A stretch of DNA of 64,000 nucleotides from Anaplasmataceae bacterium AB001_6 (GCA_020002265.1 CP048228.1:62001-126000); one strand, 5' to 3'. Shown: positions 42,907 through 52,207, counted from the stretch's first letter. The notes: a model not told the origin generated them from the letters alone. Program-made: numbers and translations.

Positions 42907-44916
42907 ATGAAGAAAAAAAATATTATTTGGGCTGTCTCTTTACTGATAGGGCTTATTATAGTTTGGCTTATTATTGGCCAAATGGGTGGAGAAGGTAGTA
43001 TAAAAACTACATCAGAGCCAAAAGGTGCTAGCAATGCTACCAAGAAAGAAAATCAGAAATTGGAAAATTATCTTCCTTTTGATGATGAAACGGATATCGA
43101 GAATGCCTATCGTGGATTTATAGGTGATATAACTGAAACTTCTATTGAAGAAAAAGGAGTTAAAATACTTGATACTACAAAATATGATTTTATTGAAAAA
43201 GGTAGTGAAGCTCCTGACACTGTTAACCCTAGTTTATGGAGACAATCCGGATTAACAGCAGCAAAAGGCTTATTCAAAGTAACAGAAGAGATATATCAAA
43301 TTAGAGGCTTTGATGTATCTAATATGACTTTTATTAAAACAAAAACTGGGTGGGTTATGGTAGATCCCCTTACTTCACCTGGATGTGCTAAAGCAGGTTA
43401 TGAACTTGCTCAAAAACATTTGGGAAAGATGAAAATTAAAGCTGTTATTTTTACTCATTCTCATTTAGACCATTTTGGTGGTGTTAAAGGAGTTGTTAAT
43501 GAAAAACGGGTCAAAAAAGATAATATTCAAGTAATTGCTCCTGAAAATTTTGTTATTGAAGCTGTTAATGAAAACTTAATGGCGGGAAACACAATGTCTA
43601 GAAGAGCTTCATATATGTATGGAAGTCTCTTACCAGGTAACCCAAAAGGGGATGTTGGTGTAGGGTTGGGAGCGAACCTTTCTTCTGGAAAAGCAACTTT
43701 AATAAAGCCTGATACTATTATTTCAAAAACGCCTACCAAATTGATGATAGATGGCGTTGAATTTGTTTTCATTAATACTCCTCACGCAGAGGCGCCAGCA
43801 GAATTAATGTTTTACATTCCGCAATATAAAGCTCTGTGTCAGTCTGAAGAGGTGAATCACACTCTGCATAACTTATTAACTCCTCGTGGAGCACAGGTAA
43901 GAGATGCTTTACTCTGGTCTAAATATATACACGATACTATAGAAAGATTTGGAAAGGATGTTGAAGTTTCTTTTGGATCACATAACTGGAGCACTTGGGG
44001 TAATGAAAATATAATGAAATTACTTAAAGCGCAAAGAGATGTATATCGTTATATTCACGATGAAACATTGAGATTGGCAAATAAAGGTTTGACAATGATT
44101 GAGATTGCAGAATATCTTCAGTTGCCAGATAGCTTAGCTAAAAACTTTGCTAACCGTAGTTATTATGGTCATATCAACCACGGTGCTAAAGCACAGTATC
44201 AGAAGTATTTTGGCTTCTTTAGTGGTAATCCTTCAGATTTACACCCTTTGGTGCCTGTTGAAGAAGGTAAAAAAGTGGTCGAATACATGGGCGGTAGCAA
44301 GAAATTAATGCATAAAGTTCAAAAAGATATCAAAAAAGGAGAATATCGTTGGGCTGCTACTGTGTTAAAACATCTAGTTTTCTCTGAACCACATAATCAG
44401 AATGCAAAAAATATGTTAGCAGATGTCTATGAGCAATTGGGCTATCAAAGTGAAAATGGTCCATGGAGAAATTTTTATCTAACAGGTGCACAAGAGTTGC
44501 GTGGCGGTGTGAAAAAATTGCCAGCAATTAATACCGTTTCTCCAGATATGGTAAAAAATATGGAGCTTGAAACTTACTTAGATTTTATCGCAGTTCGTTT
44601 AAATCATCCAAAAGCTGCCGATGCGAAAATGACAATGAACTTCTTTTTCCCTGATAAATCAAAGAAATTTGTTATCTATATAGAACACGGTGTTATGAAT
44701 TACACTATTGGTAAGCATGTATCAGACGCTGATTGTAATGTGCAGATTAATAGATCTGATCTTGATTTGATTCAATTGGGTGAAAAAAATATGGGAGATT
44801 TATTAAGTGATGGAAAAGTCAAAATTAATGGTGATAAACAAGCCTTTAGGGATTTCTTCAATATGCTTGATAATTTTGAATTCTGGTTTAATATCGTCAC
44901 TCCTAACGAAATTTAA
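42907..44916 (+). CDS. Alkyl-sulfatase-like metallo-beta-lactamase-fold hydrolase
   Basis: A 669-residue protein of the SdsA1/BDS1 alkyl sulfatase type, which hydrolyses alkyl sulfate esters. The N-terminal hydrophobic segment (residues 7-24) is a signal or membrane anchor, so the enzyme is probably periplasmic. The metallo-beta-lactamase core has HSHLDH at 184-189, with later metal-ligand regions TPHAEAPAELMFY and CQSEEVNHTLHNLLTPRG. The alkyl-sulfatase dimerisation domain (FGFFSGNPSDLHPL) and an SCP2-like C-terminal domain (about 545-669) follow. Codon use seems less A/T-extreme than its neighbours. It is a single gene with its own terminator. The natural substrate is unknown. Confidence 0.88.
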   Translation: MKKKNIIWAVSLLIGLIIVWLIIGQMGGEGSIKTTSEPKGASNATKKENQKLENYLPFDDETDIENAYRGFIGDITETSIEEKGVKILDTTKYDFIEKGSEAPDTVNPSLWRQSGLTAAKGLFKVTEEIYQIRGFDVSNMTFIKTKTGWVMVDPLTSPGCAKAGYELAQKHLGKMKIKAVIFTHSHLDHFGGVKGVVNEKRVKKDNIQVIAPENFVIEAVNENLMAGNTMSRRASYMYGSLLPGNPKGDVGVGLGANLSSGKATLIKPDTIISKTPTKLMIDGVEFVFINTPHAEAPAELMFYIPQYKALCQSEEVNHTLHNLLTPRGAQVRDALLWSKYIHDTIERFGKDVEVSFGSHNWSTWGNENIMKLLKAQRDVYRYIHDETLRLANKGLTMIEIAEYLQLPDSLAKNFANRSYYGHINHGAKAQYQKYFGFFSGNPSDLHPLVPVEEGKKVVEYMGGSKKLMHKVQKDIKKGEYRWAATVLKHLVFSEPHNQNAKNMLADVYEQLGYQSENGPWRNFYLTGAQELRGGVKKLPAINTVSPDMVKNMELETYLDFIAVRLNHPKAADAKMTMNFFFPDKSKKFVIYIEHGVMNYTIGKHVSDADCNVQINRSDLDLIQLGEKNMGDLLSDGKVKINGDKQAFRDFFNMLDNFEFWFNIVTPNEI

Positions 44917-44952
44917 AGTAAGAATAAACAGAACATTATAATCTGCTTTAAG

Positions 44953-44991
44953 AGGCAAGAGGATTTTTTTGATTCTCTTGCCTTTTTTTTA
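44953..44991 (+). terminator. Rho-independent terminator of the alkyl sulfatase gene
   Basis: GGCAAGAG (44954-44961) pairs perfectly with CTCTTGCC (44975-44982) over a T-rich loop and is followed immediately by eight T (44983-44990). This is the clearest intrinsic terminator in the window. It lies 37 bp after the stop codon. Confidence 0.9.
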
Positions 44992-45099
44992 TCTTAAAAA
45001 TTATTTTAAGCTTGATATTAATAAATGTTTTGGATAGGTATTGATATTATATTATGATTAAATATCAATAAGTGAAATGTTTTTTATGAAGAATGGAAT

Positions 45100-45609
45100 A
45101 TGGAGATAGATGTTACCGGAAAAATGACGAAAGAGCAGAAAAGTATCTTCGAAAAATATAGAGGAGAATATCCTTTTAATGTGATAGATTTCGCTATAGA
45201 ACTAGGGATAAAGATGTTCACGTGTGATGATCTAGAAGATGATATTTCCGGGTATATAGAAAAGGATAAAGCAACAGGTACATTTTCTATTACAGTTAAT
45301 ACAAAGCATTCTCTTAGAAGAAATAGATTTACAATAGCTCATGAAGTAGGTCATTTTTTTTATGATGATGACTATTTAACCAAAAATCATAAAATAGAAG
45401 AAAACCCTAGATTAAATAGGAATACACAATTATTATCTCCTCAAAGAGAAATTCTTGCAAATCAGTTTGCAGCAGAGCTTTTAATGCCTTCGTCGAAATT
45501 CATTGAAATATATAAGAAAAGTAATACACTGCAGGAAGTAGCATCTTTTTTTAATGTTTCGGTTGAAGCAGTGACGGTAAGAGCGCATATATTATTAGGG
45601 GTTATGTGA
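45100..45609 (+). CDS. ImmA/IrrE-family metallo-endopeptidase
   Basis: A 169-residue protein with the DUF955/ImmA core: FTIAHEVGHFFYDD, with HEVGH at residues 81-85, and a downstream EILANQFAAELLMPSSKF, where the conserved E-x-x-A-N-x-F-A-x-x-L-LMP motif supplies the third metal ligand. A C-terminal helical part resembles the VS-x-x-A-V-x-x-R-x end of the family. Such peptidases typically cut a phage-type or stress repressor; no HTH gene is next to it. A small two-helix membrane protein gene follows 70 bp later. It might be a relic of a mobile element or a toxin-antitoxin-like pair. Confidence 0.85.
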   Translation: MEIDVTGKMTKEQKSIFEKYRGEYPFNVIDFAIELGIKMFTCDDLEDDISGYIEKDKATGTFSITVNTKHSLRRNRFTIAHEVGHFFYDDDYLTKNHKIEENPRLNRNTQLLSPQREILANQFAAELLMPSSKFIEIYKKSNTLQEVASFFNVSVEAVTVRAHILLGVM

Positions 45610-45679
45610 ATAGCAAAGAGAGATAAATAACACTCAGTATTTCAGTTGGGGATGTTACTATGAATAAGGATGTATCATA

Positions 45680-46045
45680 ATGGCAAAAGGAAAGAAAAAA
45701 AGAAATTCATTCAATAGAGAGACTGATTATCCAAGCGAATTTTTAGAAGGGATTGATTCTGTTAAAGCTGCTGCAGATGTCACTAAAAAGGATAGGATAA
45801 TTAATGATCATTGTAATGACATAATGCTTGATACTGCTTTTGCAAGGTTTAAAAGTTGGACTGTCTATTTCTTTTTTATTATTATTGTTTTTCTTGGCTC
45901 GGCGTTTTTTGGTGGATTAGTATTTTTCCCTGGGGCAATTTATCTAGAGGAAATAACGAAATGGATAGGCAGAGGAATATATAGTTTTAGCTTTATTGCT
46001 ATAGGGTTCATTTTTAGAGGTCTCTTTTCTAGTAAAAAACAATAA
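45680..46045 (+). CDS. Two-helix membrane protein, unknown
   Basis: A 121-residue protein with a basic N terminus (MAKGKKKRNSFNRETDYPSEF), a charged middle and two membrane helices (about residues 62-84 and 97-115), ending FSSKKQ. GGATG-type sequence and AAGGATG lie upstream of the start. It follows the ImmA-like gene on the same strand and may be its partner, perhaps its substrate or anchor; this is inference from position only. No family recognised. Confidence 0.5.
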   Translation: MAKGKKKRNSFNRETDYPSEFLEGIDSVKAAADVTKKDRIINDHCNDIMLDTAFARFKSWTVYFFFIIIVFLGSAFFGGLVFFPGAIYLEEITKWIGRGIYSFSFIAIGFIFRGLFSSKKQ

Positions 46046-46173
46046 GAAATCTTTTGAATTTAGAAGATAGAAAATATTTTATGGTGCGTAGCTTTAAATA
46101 TTGATTGTTGTTTTTAGAAGAATAAAACAACTGATAAACGCTTCCAATGCAGAAAGAACCATGAAAATCTGAG

Positions 46174-46247
46174 TACGCCCTAAGGGATTCGAACCCCTGA
46201 CCCACAGCTTAGAAGGCTGTTGCTCTATCCAGCTGAGCTAAGGGCGC
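46174..46247 (-). tRNA. tRNA-Arg (TCT anticodon)
   Basis: On the minus strand the acceptor GCGCCCT pairs with AGGGCGT (first pair G-U), D arm TAGCTCAGCTGGATAGAGC, anticodon loop CTTCTAA (anticodon TCT, reading AGA/AGG), T arm GGGGTTCGAATCCC and discriminator A at 46174. 74 nt without an encoded CCA. It sits alone between the two-helix membrane protein and the PPDK regulatory gene. Confidence 0.96.
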
Positions 46248-46376
46248 ACGGTCAAAACGACCCTAATATTATAACAATTAATAATAAATTTACCAGCCCT
46301 AAATATTTTGTATTCTTATGTTTAACATACTGTGTGATATAACTATAAATTAACAAGAAGATGTTTATTTTGAGAA

Positions 46377-47180
46377 ATGAAAAATATAAAAATACATTTA
46401 ATATCAGATTCTGTATGCGATAGCTTGGTTTACATGTCTCGTGATGTTTTTAGTAGATTCCAATCTAAATTGACTGCTAAAACGTATGTTTGGTCTTTTG
46501 TTGGGGAAAAGAAAATGTTGCGTATTTTGAACATTGTACGTAAACAGAAAAACAGAATGATAATTTATAATATTGCCAATCTTGATATAAGACAAAAACT
46601 TAAAGATTTTTGTCGTAATGAGCAAATCATGGTTGTTCCTGCATTTGCTCATTTGATAAAAGAGGTATCATGTTTCTGCAATGTTAGTCCTAACGAAATT
46701 GGCATGGAAGAACTATTAACTTTTAGAGATACCTATTCTTCCAGAATAGAGGCAATGAATTATGCTATTTCTCATGATGATGGAAAAAATATATGGGATT
46801 TAACAAACGCTGATATAGTAATTGTTGGTGCTTCTCGTACATCTAAAACACCTACTAGCATTTATTTATCTTCTCAAGGATATAAAGTAGCAAATATACC
46901 ATATGTACTTGGCGTTGATATGGATTTTTTCACTGAAAAAATAAACTCTGCGAGTTTAACAGTAGGATTTTATATACAGGTTGAGCATCTTTTTGCTATT
47001 CGTAATAGCAGACTTTATACAATTGGTCTTGCTAAAGCGGAAAATTATGCTTCTCATGAAAGCATTAAAGAAGAAATTAAAGCCTCTAGGTTGTACTTTC
47101 AGAGCAAAAAATGGATGACACTAGACGTAACATATAAATCTGTGGAGGAAATTGCTGCACAAATAATAAAAGAATTGTAA
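46377..47180 (+). CDS. ppsR: Pyruvate, phosphate dikinase regulatory protein (DUF299)
   Basis: This bifunctional ADP-dependent kinase/phosphorylase (PDRP) switches pyruvate phosphate dikinase on and off by threonine phosphorylation. The 267-residue length fits. The P-loop is VGASRTSKTPTSIYLSSQGY near residue 158, followed by ANIPYVLGVD. The N-terminal HLISDSVCDSLVYMSR matches the family start. PPDK itself is outside the window. A perfect palindrome follows the gene. Confidence 0.93.
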   Translation: MKNIKIHLISDSVCDSLVYMSRDVFSRFQSKLTAKTYVWSFVGEKKMLRILNIVRKQKNRMIIYNIANLDIRQKLKDFCRNEQIMVVPAFAHLIKEVSCFCNVSPNEIGMEELLTFRDTYSSRIEAMNYAISHDDGKNIWDLTNADIVIVGASRTSKTPTSIYLSSQGYKVANIPYVLGVDMDFFTEKINSASLTVGFYIQVEHLFAIRNSRLYTIGLAKAENYASHESIKEEIKASRLYFQSKKWMTLDVTYKSVEEIAAQIIKEL

Positions 47181-47216
47181 GTTAAAATCTTTATTGATAT
47201 TATGAAGATTGATATA

Positions 47217-47242
47217 ATTAATTCTCTCTAGAGAGAATTAAT
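47217..47242. terminator. Perfect 26-bp palindrome downstream of ppsR
   Basis: ATTAATTCTCTCT (47217-47229) is followed directly by its reverse complement, ending at 47242, with no spacer. It lies 37 bp after ppsR and about 30 bp before the start of the repeat-containing gene. As RNA it would form a strong hairpin; a T-poor 3' flank makes it an uncertain terminator. An operator site for a dimeric regulator is the alternative. Confidence 0.55.
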
Positions 47243-47273
47243 ATTCATATAATTGTATTTAATAGAGGGGGAT

Positions 47274-48641
47274 ATGGTTTTTGTAAAAGAACAAATGCAG
47301 CGCTTAGAACTGAAGGAAACTGTAGTGAGTAGAAAAAGGGAATTGCATGGTGATGAATTAGTTCTTAACAGTTATATCAATATGACGGATAAGACTTATT
47401 ATGAAAAAGGGAAGTATATTACGGATTTTAGTGGTGAACTTTTGGCAGAGAATTTTACAACTGATCTGTATAGAAAATTTAATAGTGAATTAGGACAGTC
47501 TGATTTTTTATCTGCAGAAAATGCAGCAGAGAAATTACAAGAATGGGATGTAGTATTATGGGCTAATAATATTAAAAATTATACACATGATTTGAATTTG
47601 ATATCCGGAATTCTGAAGGAACGTACAAATTGCAAACAACCAGGTAAAGTACTTTGTCTTATTGGTAAATCTGAATTTGCTAACATCTCAAGTGTTTTGG
47701 GAGAGAGAGATGTAGGAATAGTATATCGTAAGTTTGAAAAAATAGTGCCTGTGGTTCTTGATCTTGATAAAAAATTAATAGTATTTTTGGATTCTGGTAT
47801 TTATCTAGAAGAATTGAAAAAAGATTATAGTAGTAATCGTGAATATCACAGTATTGCTAGTACTCATCCCTTTCAAAGTATGGATGGATCTATCTTGCTG
47901 GAAAAAGAGTCAAAATCTGGTTTTTGTCAGTGTATATGTGCATCTACAGAAGAAAAACGAGAGACCCCAACAATTTCTGATAATGTAAATATTTTTCTTG
48001 CACTTGTTGAGCGGTATGACTGTCTTCAATTTTGTGAAATTGATAGAAGATCTAGCCTTCTTTACGATGGATATGAAACAACAAGAGGAGGGCCTTTGGA
48101 CAGCATAAGCGAAGAAAGCGCTGAAGAGGCGGCGACAGGTGCTGATTTAAATCAACATGATCTTGGAAAGCCATCTACATCTGCAGAAAAAGCTCCTTTG
48201 CTTTTAGAGTCATTATCTGGAAGGCCTTTGGAAAGCATACGCGAAGAAAGCGCTGCAGAGGCGGCGGAGGCAAGTGCTGATCTCAATCAACATGATCTTG
48301 GAAAGCCATCTACATCTGCAGAAAAAGATCCTTTGCGTTTAACGTCATTATCTCTTCCAGTACTTCAAGCAAGAGGAGATGGGAAATCGAATGAAAGGCA
48401 AGAAGGTGAGAGCAGAGTGATGATAACTAGTGCTCAAAGTTCGATAATGGGATGTAATGCAATACTTAAAGATCTGGAAGCAATTCAACAAAAATGGAAA
48501 GAAGCAGAAGGTGAGAGCAGCAGACCTAAATCATCTACTTCTTTGCAGTTTAAACTAGAATGTGAAAATATAAGTACTGAATTGAAGGAGGCAATTGAAT
48601 TATTAGTAGCTCCAGAGGAAAAGGGTTTAGTCATTGGATAA
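47274..48641 (+). CDS. Large unknown protein with tandem repeats, effector-like
   Basis: 455 residues when started at the ATG at 47274, which has GAGGGGG 4-5 bases upstream; a TTG at 47253 would add seven residues. The first 270 residues look globular and soluble (for example, EWDVVLWANNIKNYTHDL and VPVVLDLDKKLIVFLDSGIY). Then come two adjacent 44-45-residue repeats (48087-48353), sharing DLNQHDLGKPSTSAEK, and an acidic, Ser/Glu/Lys-rich tail with a final helical segment (ISTELKEAIELLV). No signal peptide or membrane helix. The repeat region is richer in G and C than its surroundings. Composition and repeats recall secreted tandem-repeat effectors of Ehrlichia, but no homology is claimed. Confidence 0.6.
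   Translation: MVFVKEQMQRLELKETVVSRKRELHGDELVLNSYINMTDKTYYEKGKYITDFSGELLAENFTTDLYRKFNSELGQSDFLSAENAAEKLQEWDVVLWANNIKNYTHDLNLISGILKERTNCKQPGKVLCLIGKSEFANISSVLGERDVGIVYRKFEKIVPVVLDLDKKLIVFLDSGIYLEELKKDYSSNREYHSIASTHPFQSMDGSILLEKESKSGFCQCICASTEEKRETPTISDNVNIFLALVERYDCLQFCEIDRRSSLLYDGYETTRGGPLDSISEESAEEAATGADLNQHDLGKPSTSAEKAPLLLESLSGRPLESIREESAAEAAEASADLNQHDLGKPSTSAEKDPLRLTSLSLPVLQARGDGKSNERQEGESRVMITSAQSSIMGCNAILKDLEAIQQKWKEAEGESSRPKSSTSLQFKLECENISTELKEAIELLVAPEEKGLVIG
48087..48353 (+). repeat. Two in-frame 132/135-bp tandem repeats
   Basis: Copy 1 is 48087-48218 (44 codons) and copy 2 is 48219-48353 (45 codons). A long DNA block within them, spelling HDLGKPSTSAEK, is identical at the nucleotide level, including silent positions, which suggests a recent duplication. 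Differences cluster at the 5' part of each unit (EESAEEAATG against EESAAEAAEAS). Confidence 0.85.
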
Positions 48642-48655
48642 ATAGCAAAATAATT

Positions 48656-48683
48656 ATAGGTAATATCCATGGATATTACCTAT
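48656..48683. terminator. Perfect 28-bp palindrome downstream of the repeat protein
   Basis: ATAGGTAATATCCATGGATATTACCTAT is symmetrical about its centre: 48656-48669 (14 bases) is followed directly by its reverse complement. It starts 14 bp after the stop codon. No T run follows directly (CTCCTTAAAA). Together with the palindrome at 47217 it brackets the effector-like gene. Confidence 0.55.
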
Positions 48684-48814
48684 CTCCTTAAAAAGATAAT
48701 ATTATTTTTTCCAATTATATAGGTGATGTTTATTTGTTACTAAGAGCAAACTTGTTTTATTTTTTGTTCATAATTAGTTATAATTTCACTTTAATACTGA
48801 TTCAATTTTTTACT

Positions 48815-49267
48815 GTGATATCGGTTTCTTTGGCCTCTGATCATGCAGCTTTCAAGTTAAAAAGTGAGATAATGCAGCATAGCTTTGATAATATAAAGTT
48901 TATTGATCGAGGGTGTTATGATGAAAATTCATGTGACTACCCAGACTATGCTTTTAATGTTGTGAAGGATGTGCTAAGTGGAGCTAGTAATTTTGGTGTT
49001 CTAATTTGTAACACTGGTATTGGGATGTCAATAAGTGCAAACAGATTTAGAGATATTCGTGCTGCTCTCTGTTTTAACAGAAAAATGGCTATTGCATCCA
49101 GAGAACATAATAATGCTAATATACTCTGCTTAGGAGCTTGCTTTGTGGATGGTAAATTAGCTTTGGATATGATCCAGTCTTTCTTAGATACTAAGTTTAG
49201 TGATTTATCACGGCACATTAATAGAATCCAAAAATATAATAATAAAGGAAGTGCTTATGATTTATGA
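48815..49267 (+). CDS. rpiB: Ribose-5-phosphate isomerase B
   Basis: RpiB interconverts ribose-5-P and ribulose-5-P. Motifs: [16 protein letters not shown] at the N terminus, [14 protein letters not shown] near 36 and the catalytic [14 protein letters not shown] near 65 (Cys base and anion loop), then [13 protein letters not shown] near 95. GTG at 48815 is chosen because the family starts a few residues before ASDHA. The open frame extends to a TTG at 48734, but the added 27 residues are hydrophobic and non-conserved. No ribosome-binding site is obvious for the GTG. 150 residues. Its end overlaps glyA by 11 bp. Confidence 0.88.
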   Translation: MISVSLASDHAAFKLKSEIMQHSFDNIKFIDRGCYDENSCDYPDYAFNVVKDVLSGASNFGVLICNTGIGMSISANRFRDIRAALCFNRKMAIASREHNNANILCLGACFVDGKLALDMIQSFLDTKFSDLSRHINRIQKYNNKGSAYDL

Positions 49268-50516
49268 TGTAAACAATTTTTTTTCTGACTCTATTGAACA
49301 TGTTGATCCAGAAGCTTATGAAATATGTGTTAAGGAAAGAAATAGGCAGAAAGATACTATTAATTTAATTGCCTCTGAAAATAGAGTTAGTAGGGCTGTT
49401 TCTGATATAGAAAGTTTTTCTTTGTTTACAAATAAATATGTAGAAGGGTTCCCAGGGAAAAGATATTATCAGGGGATAGAAAATAGTGATGCAATTGAGA
49501 CTTTAGCTATTGAAAGGGCAAAAAAGTTATTTGGCTGTGAATATGCAAATGTTCAACCACATTCAGGCTCACAGGCTAATCAAGCTGTTTACCTTGCTCT
49601 TTTAAAACCTGGAGATACAATCTTAGGATTTTCACTCGATGCAGGTGGACATCTAACACATGGCAGTAGAGTTAATCAGTCCGGAAAATGGTTCAATGCT
49701 GTATCTTATGGAGTTGATGAAGATTCTTTGTTAATTGATATGTCAGAGGTTGAAAGGCTTGCAATTGAACACAAACCAAAAATTATCATAGCAGGTGCTA
49801 GCGCTTATTCTAGAACAATTGATTTTGCTGCCTTTCGTGATATTGCTGATAAAGTTGGTGCATACCTTCTAGCTGATGTTGCTCATTATTCCGGATTAAT
49901 AGCAGGGGGAGCTTATCCATCTCCTATCGAGTATGCAGATGTTATTACTACAACAACACATAAAGTGCTCAGAGGGCCTAGAGGTGGTTTAATACTAACT
50001 AATAATGGGGAATTAATAAAATTAATAAATCGTGCAGTTTTCCCTGGAATGCAGGGAGGGGCATTTATGCATATTATCGCTGCTAAGGCCGTTGCTTTCT
50101 TAGAAGCTTCTTTGCCTTCTTTTAAGGAATATGCAACAAATGTTATAAAGAATGCACAATCTTTAAGTGAAGTGTTGGTCTCCAATGGTGTGGATGTTTG
50201 CACCGGAGGAACTGATACTCACATTATATTGGTTGATCTACGTTCTTTGGGATTAAAAGGTAATTTTGTTGCTAATAAATTAGAAGAAACAGGCATAGTT
50301 TGCAATAAGAATGCAATACCATTTGATATTGAAAGCCCTTTTGTTACTTCTGGATTAAGATTTGGAACAGCCGCAGAGACTACTCGTGGTTTTACCGAAC
50401 AGGACTTCAAATTAGTTGGTGAATTGATAGTGAAAATACTTAAGAATCAAATAAGTGTTGTTGAGGCAAAAACTCAAGTTAGAGAAATGTGCAGCAGATT
50501 TGCTTTTTATTTTTAG
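49257..50516 (+). CDS. glyA: Serine hydroxymethyltransferase
   Basis: GlyA interconverts serine and glycine and loads tetrahydrofolate with one-carbon units. The ATG at 49257 has AAGGAAG 6 bases upstream, inside rpiB. Motifs: [13 protein letters not shown] near 38, [10 protein letters not shown] near 59, [11 protein letters not shown] near 100 and the PLP-binding lysine in [14 protein letters not shown] near 232. Length 419 is standard. The rpiB-glyA overlap is a known arrangement in alphaproteobacteria. It provides folate one-carbon units for purH. Confidence 0.96.
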   Translation: MIYDVNNFFSDSIEHVDPEAYEICVKERNRQKDTINLIASENRVSRAVSDIESFSLFTNKYVEGFPGKRYYQGIENSDAIETLAIERAKKLFGCEYANVQPHSGSQANQAVYLALLKPGDTILGFSLDAGGHLTHGSRVNQSGKWFNAVSYGVDEDSLLIDMSEVERLAIEHKPKIIIAGASAYSRTIDFAAFRDIADKVGAYLLADVAHYSGLIAGGAYPSPIEYADVITTTTHKVLRGPRGGLILTNNGELIKLINRAVFPGMQGGAFMHIIAAKAVAFLEASLPSFKEYATNVIKNAQSLSEVLVSNGVDVCTGGTDTHIILVDLRSLGLKGNFVANKLEETGIVCNKNAIPFDIESPFVTSGLRFGTAAETTRGFTEQDFKLVGELIVKILKNQISVVEAKTQVREMCSRFAFYF

Positions 50517-50618
50517 TAATATCTGTATTGCTTAATAATGCTTTAATTATCTTTCAATTTATATTTTGTTTATCTTTTTATTATATAATTAACTTCTTAT
50601 GTAGAAATTAGTTATGAT

Positions 50619-51527
50619 ATGCAAAGTTTTTTGAATAAGCTTTTCGAAGGGAAAGATTTTGATAAATATGATAAAATTAGCCGTAAACTAAGCTATAAAA
50701 ATATTTCATTTTTTATTAGAATACTTATCACTGCAATGTCGTTACTTGTGCCAGTGATTTATATTCTGTTGATTAATAATGATGTAATTTATACTACTAA
50801 ATTTGAGGAACTAGCAGCAAAAAGTGAGATATTTATTTATGATTTTTCTCATACGTTGGATGCATTACTTCTACTTATTTGGACTCCTATAGATCTATTA
50901 TTATTTGAATATCTTGTTAGTCTATTTTTCCCTGCATACAGCATGCATATTACTTTAAATAGCATTTTTGTTGATAAAAAAGCAGATGGTAAAATTCTAC
51001 AAAAAATGACCCATCTTTCGGCAGATGAAAAAGTAAAAAAATTAAGATGGATCATAATAAAAAAGTTAATAATATATGATGTGTTTATTGGTGTACTTTT
51101 CTTTGCAGCCTTATTTTTAGAGGCGCGCAGTATAAATTATATTGATGATGATGGTGTACACATTAAAAAGGTTTTAGGTGTTAGTAGTAAACACTACTCA
51201 TGGGATGATATAGAAAAAATTGAAACTGCTTGCAGATATCGTAATAGTTTATACCAGCAGAGGATATTTAAAATAAATTGGTATTATTTAGCACATATGA
51301 AGGATGGAATAATTATAGATCTAGCTAGTTATAGAGCTGTGGACTCAAGAATAGATCAGTTGATTAAGTTTCATAATTTAGTTACTAAAAAAGGTATTCC
51401 TTACGGTTTTGTGGAATCTGATCCATTGAGTGTTGATGCTGTTACTTGTGTAGATTACATAGTGAGTTCTTTTATTATGGAGAACGATGCTGAAAAATTG
51501 ATAAACATTTTAACTGTAACAGATTAG
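50619..51527 (+). CDS. Membrane protein with C-terminal cytoplasmic domain, unknown
   Basis: A 302-residue protein. Helices at about residues 32-53, 82-105 and 147-166 give a three-helix membrane part. A soluble C-terminal part from about 170 begins with DDDGVHIKKVLGVSSKHYSWDDIEKIE, whose pattern (short beta strands, then YSWDDI) recalls bacterial PH-like domains. The N terminus is cytoplasmic and charged. I do not recognise a named family. It stands alone between glyA and the BON-domain gene, both on the same strand. Confidence 0.6.
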   Translation: MQSFLNKLFEGKDFDKYDKISRKLSYKNISFFIRILITAMSLLVPVIYILLINNDVIYTTKFEELAAKSEIFIYDFSHTLDALLLLIWTPIDLLLFEYLVSLFFPAYSMHITLNSIFVDKKADGKILQKMTHLSADEKVKKLRWIIIKKLIIYDVFIGVLFFAALFLEARSINYIDDDGVHIKKVLGVSSKHYSWDDIEKIETACRYRNSLYQQRIFKINWYYLAHMKDGIIIDLASYRAVDSRIDQLIKFHNLVTKKGIPYGFVESDPLSVDAVTCVDYIVSSFIMENDAEKLINILTVTD

Positions 51528-51593
51528 GGGGTGCTGTTTACAGCCATCTGGTCTTGTTATACACTTCTTTTTTTGAAAATTTGAGATGATTTT

Positions 51594-52160
51594 GTGCATT
51601 CAAGGGATTTATGTTGTTGCTTACAGCTGTATTGGTTGGCTTTAATCTTCTGTAACTGCTTAAATTTAGATGTTGCTTTTGCTGGTTGCAATTATTCTTG
51701 GGTGCACAAAGAGTGTTCGGTTTATACAGATGCATCTTTAAAGCAATCTGTTATGAAAGGTTTGCGCGAAGCTGGTGCAACGTATAATAACATAAGTGTT
51801 GAAGTCAGAGATAACAAGGCAAGATTGTTTGGAAATTTAAGTACTAGTTTACAGAGAATAGAGGCCTCAAAGATTACTTGGGATGTTAGGGGAATTTTAG
51901 CTGTTGATAATCAGATAAAAGTTGCTGAGTATGGAAAAAAGTATGTTGAAGCTGAATGGGTTTCAAGTAATGCTAGATTACTTGTGAGATTAAAGAAAGG
52001 AGATGTTGTAGATAGATTCTCTTTTGAATCTACTAGGGGCGTGTTATATGTGATGGGCCGTGCCAATAGTGATGAAGAGCGTAATAAGATCATTAACCTT
52101 GTTGTGAAGGCATTTTCTGATAAGAAAGTGCAAGATTACATCCATGTTGATGATTGTTAG
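51594..52160 (+). CDS. BON-domain secreted or lipoprotein
   Basis: A 188-residue protein with an N-terminal signal peptide (WLALIFCNCLNLDVAFAGC). The Cys after FAG could be a lipobox Cys, though position -3 is unusual. Two BON-like domains follow: KQSVMKGLREAGATYNNISVEVRDNKARLFGNLST with the conserved G near residue 84, and a second in the C-terminal third (FSFESTRGVLYVMGRANSDEERNKI). BON proteins of the OsmY/YraP type sit in the periplasm or outer membrane and bind phospholipid. Start taken as GTG at 51594; the exact start is uncertain. Confidence 0.75.
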   Translation: MHSRDLCCCLQLYWLALIFCNCLNLDVAFAGCNYSWVHKECSVYTDASLKQSVMKGLREAGATYNNISVEVRDNKARLFGNLSTSLQRIEASKITWDVRGILAVDNQIKVAEYGKKYVEAEWVSSNARLLVRLKKGDVVDRFSFESTRGVLYVMGRANSDEERNKIINLVVKAFSDKKVQDYIHVDDC

Positions 52161-52207
52161 GATTTTTTTTAATTATAAATAATTTTGATTTTTTTTAAGA
52201 GATTTTT

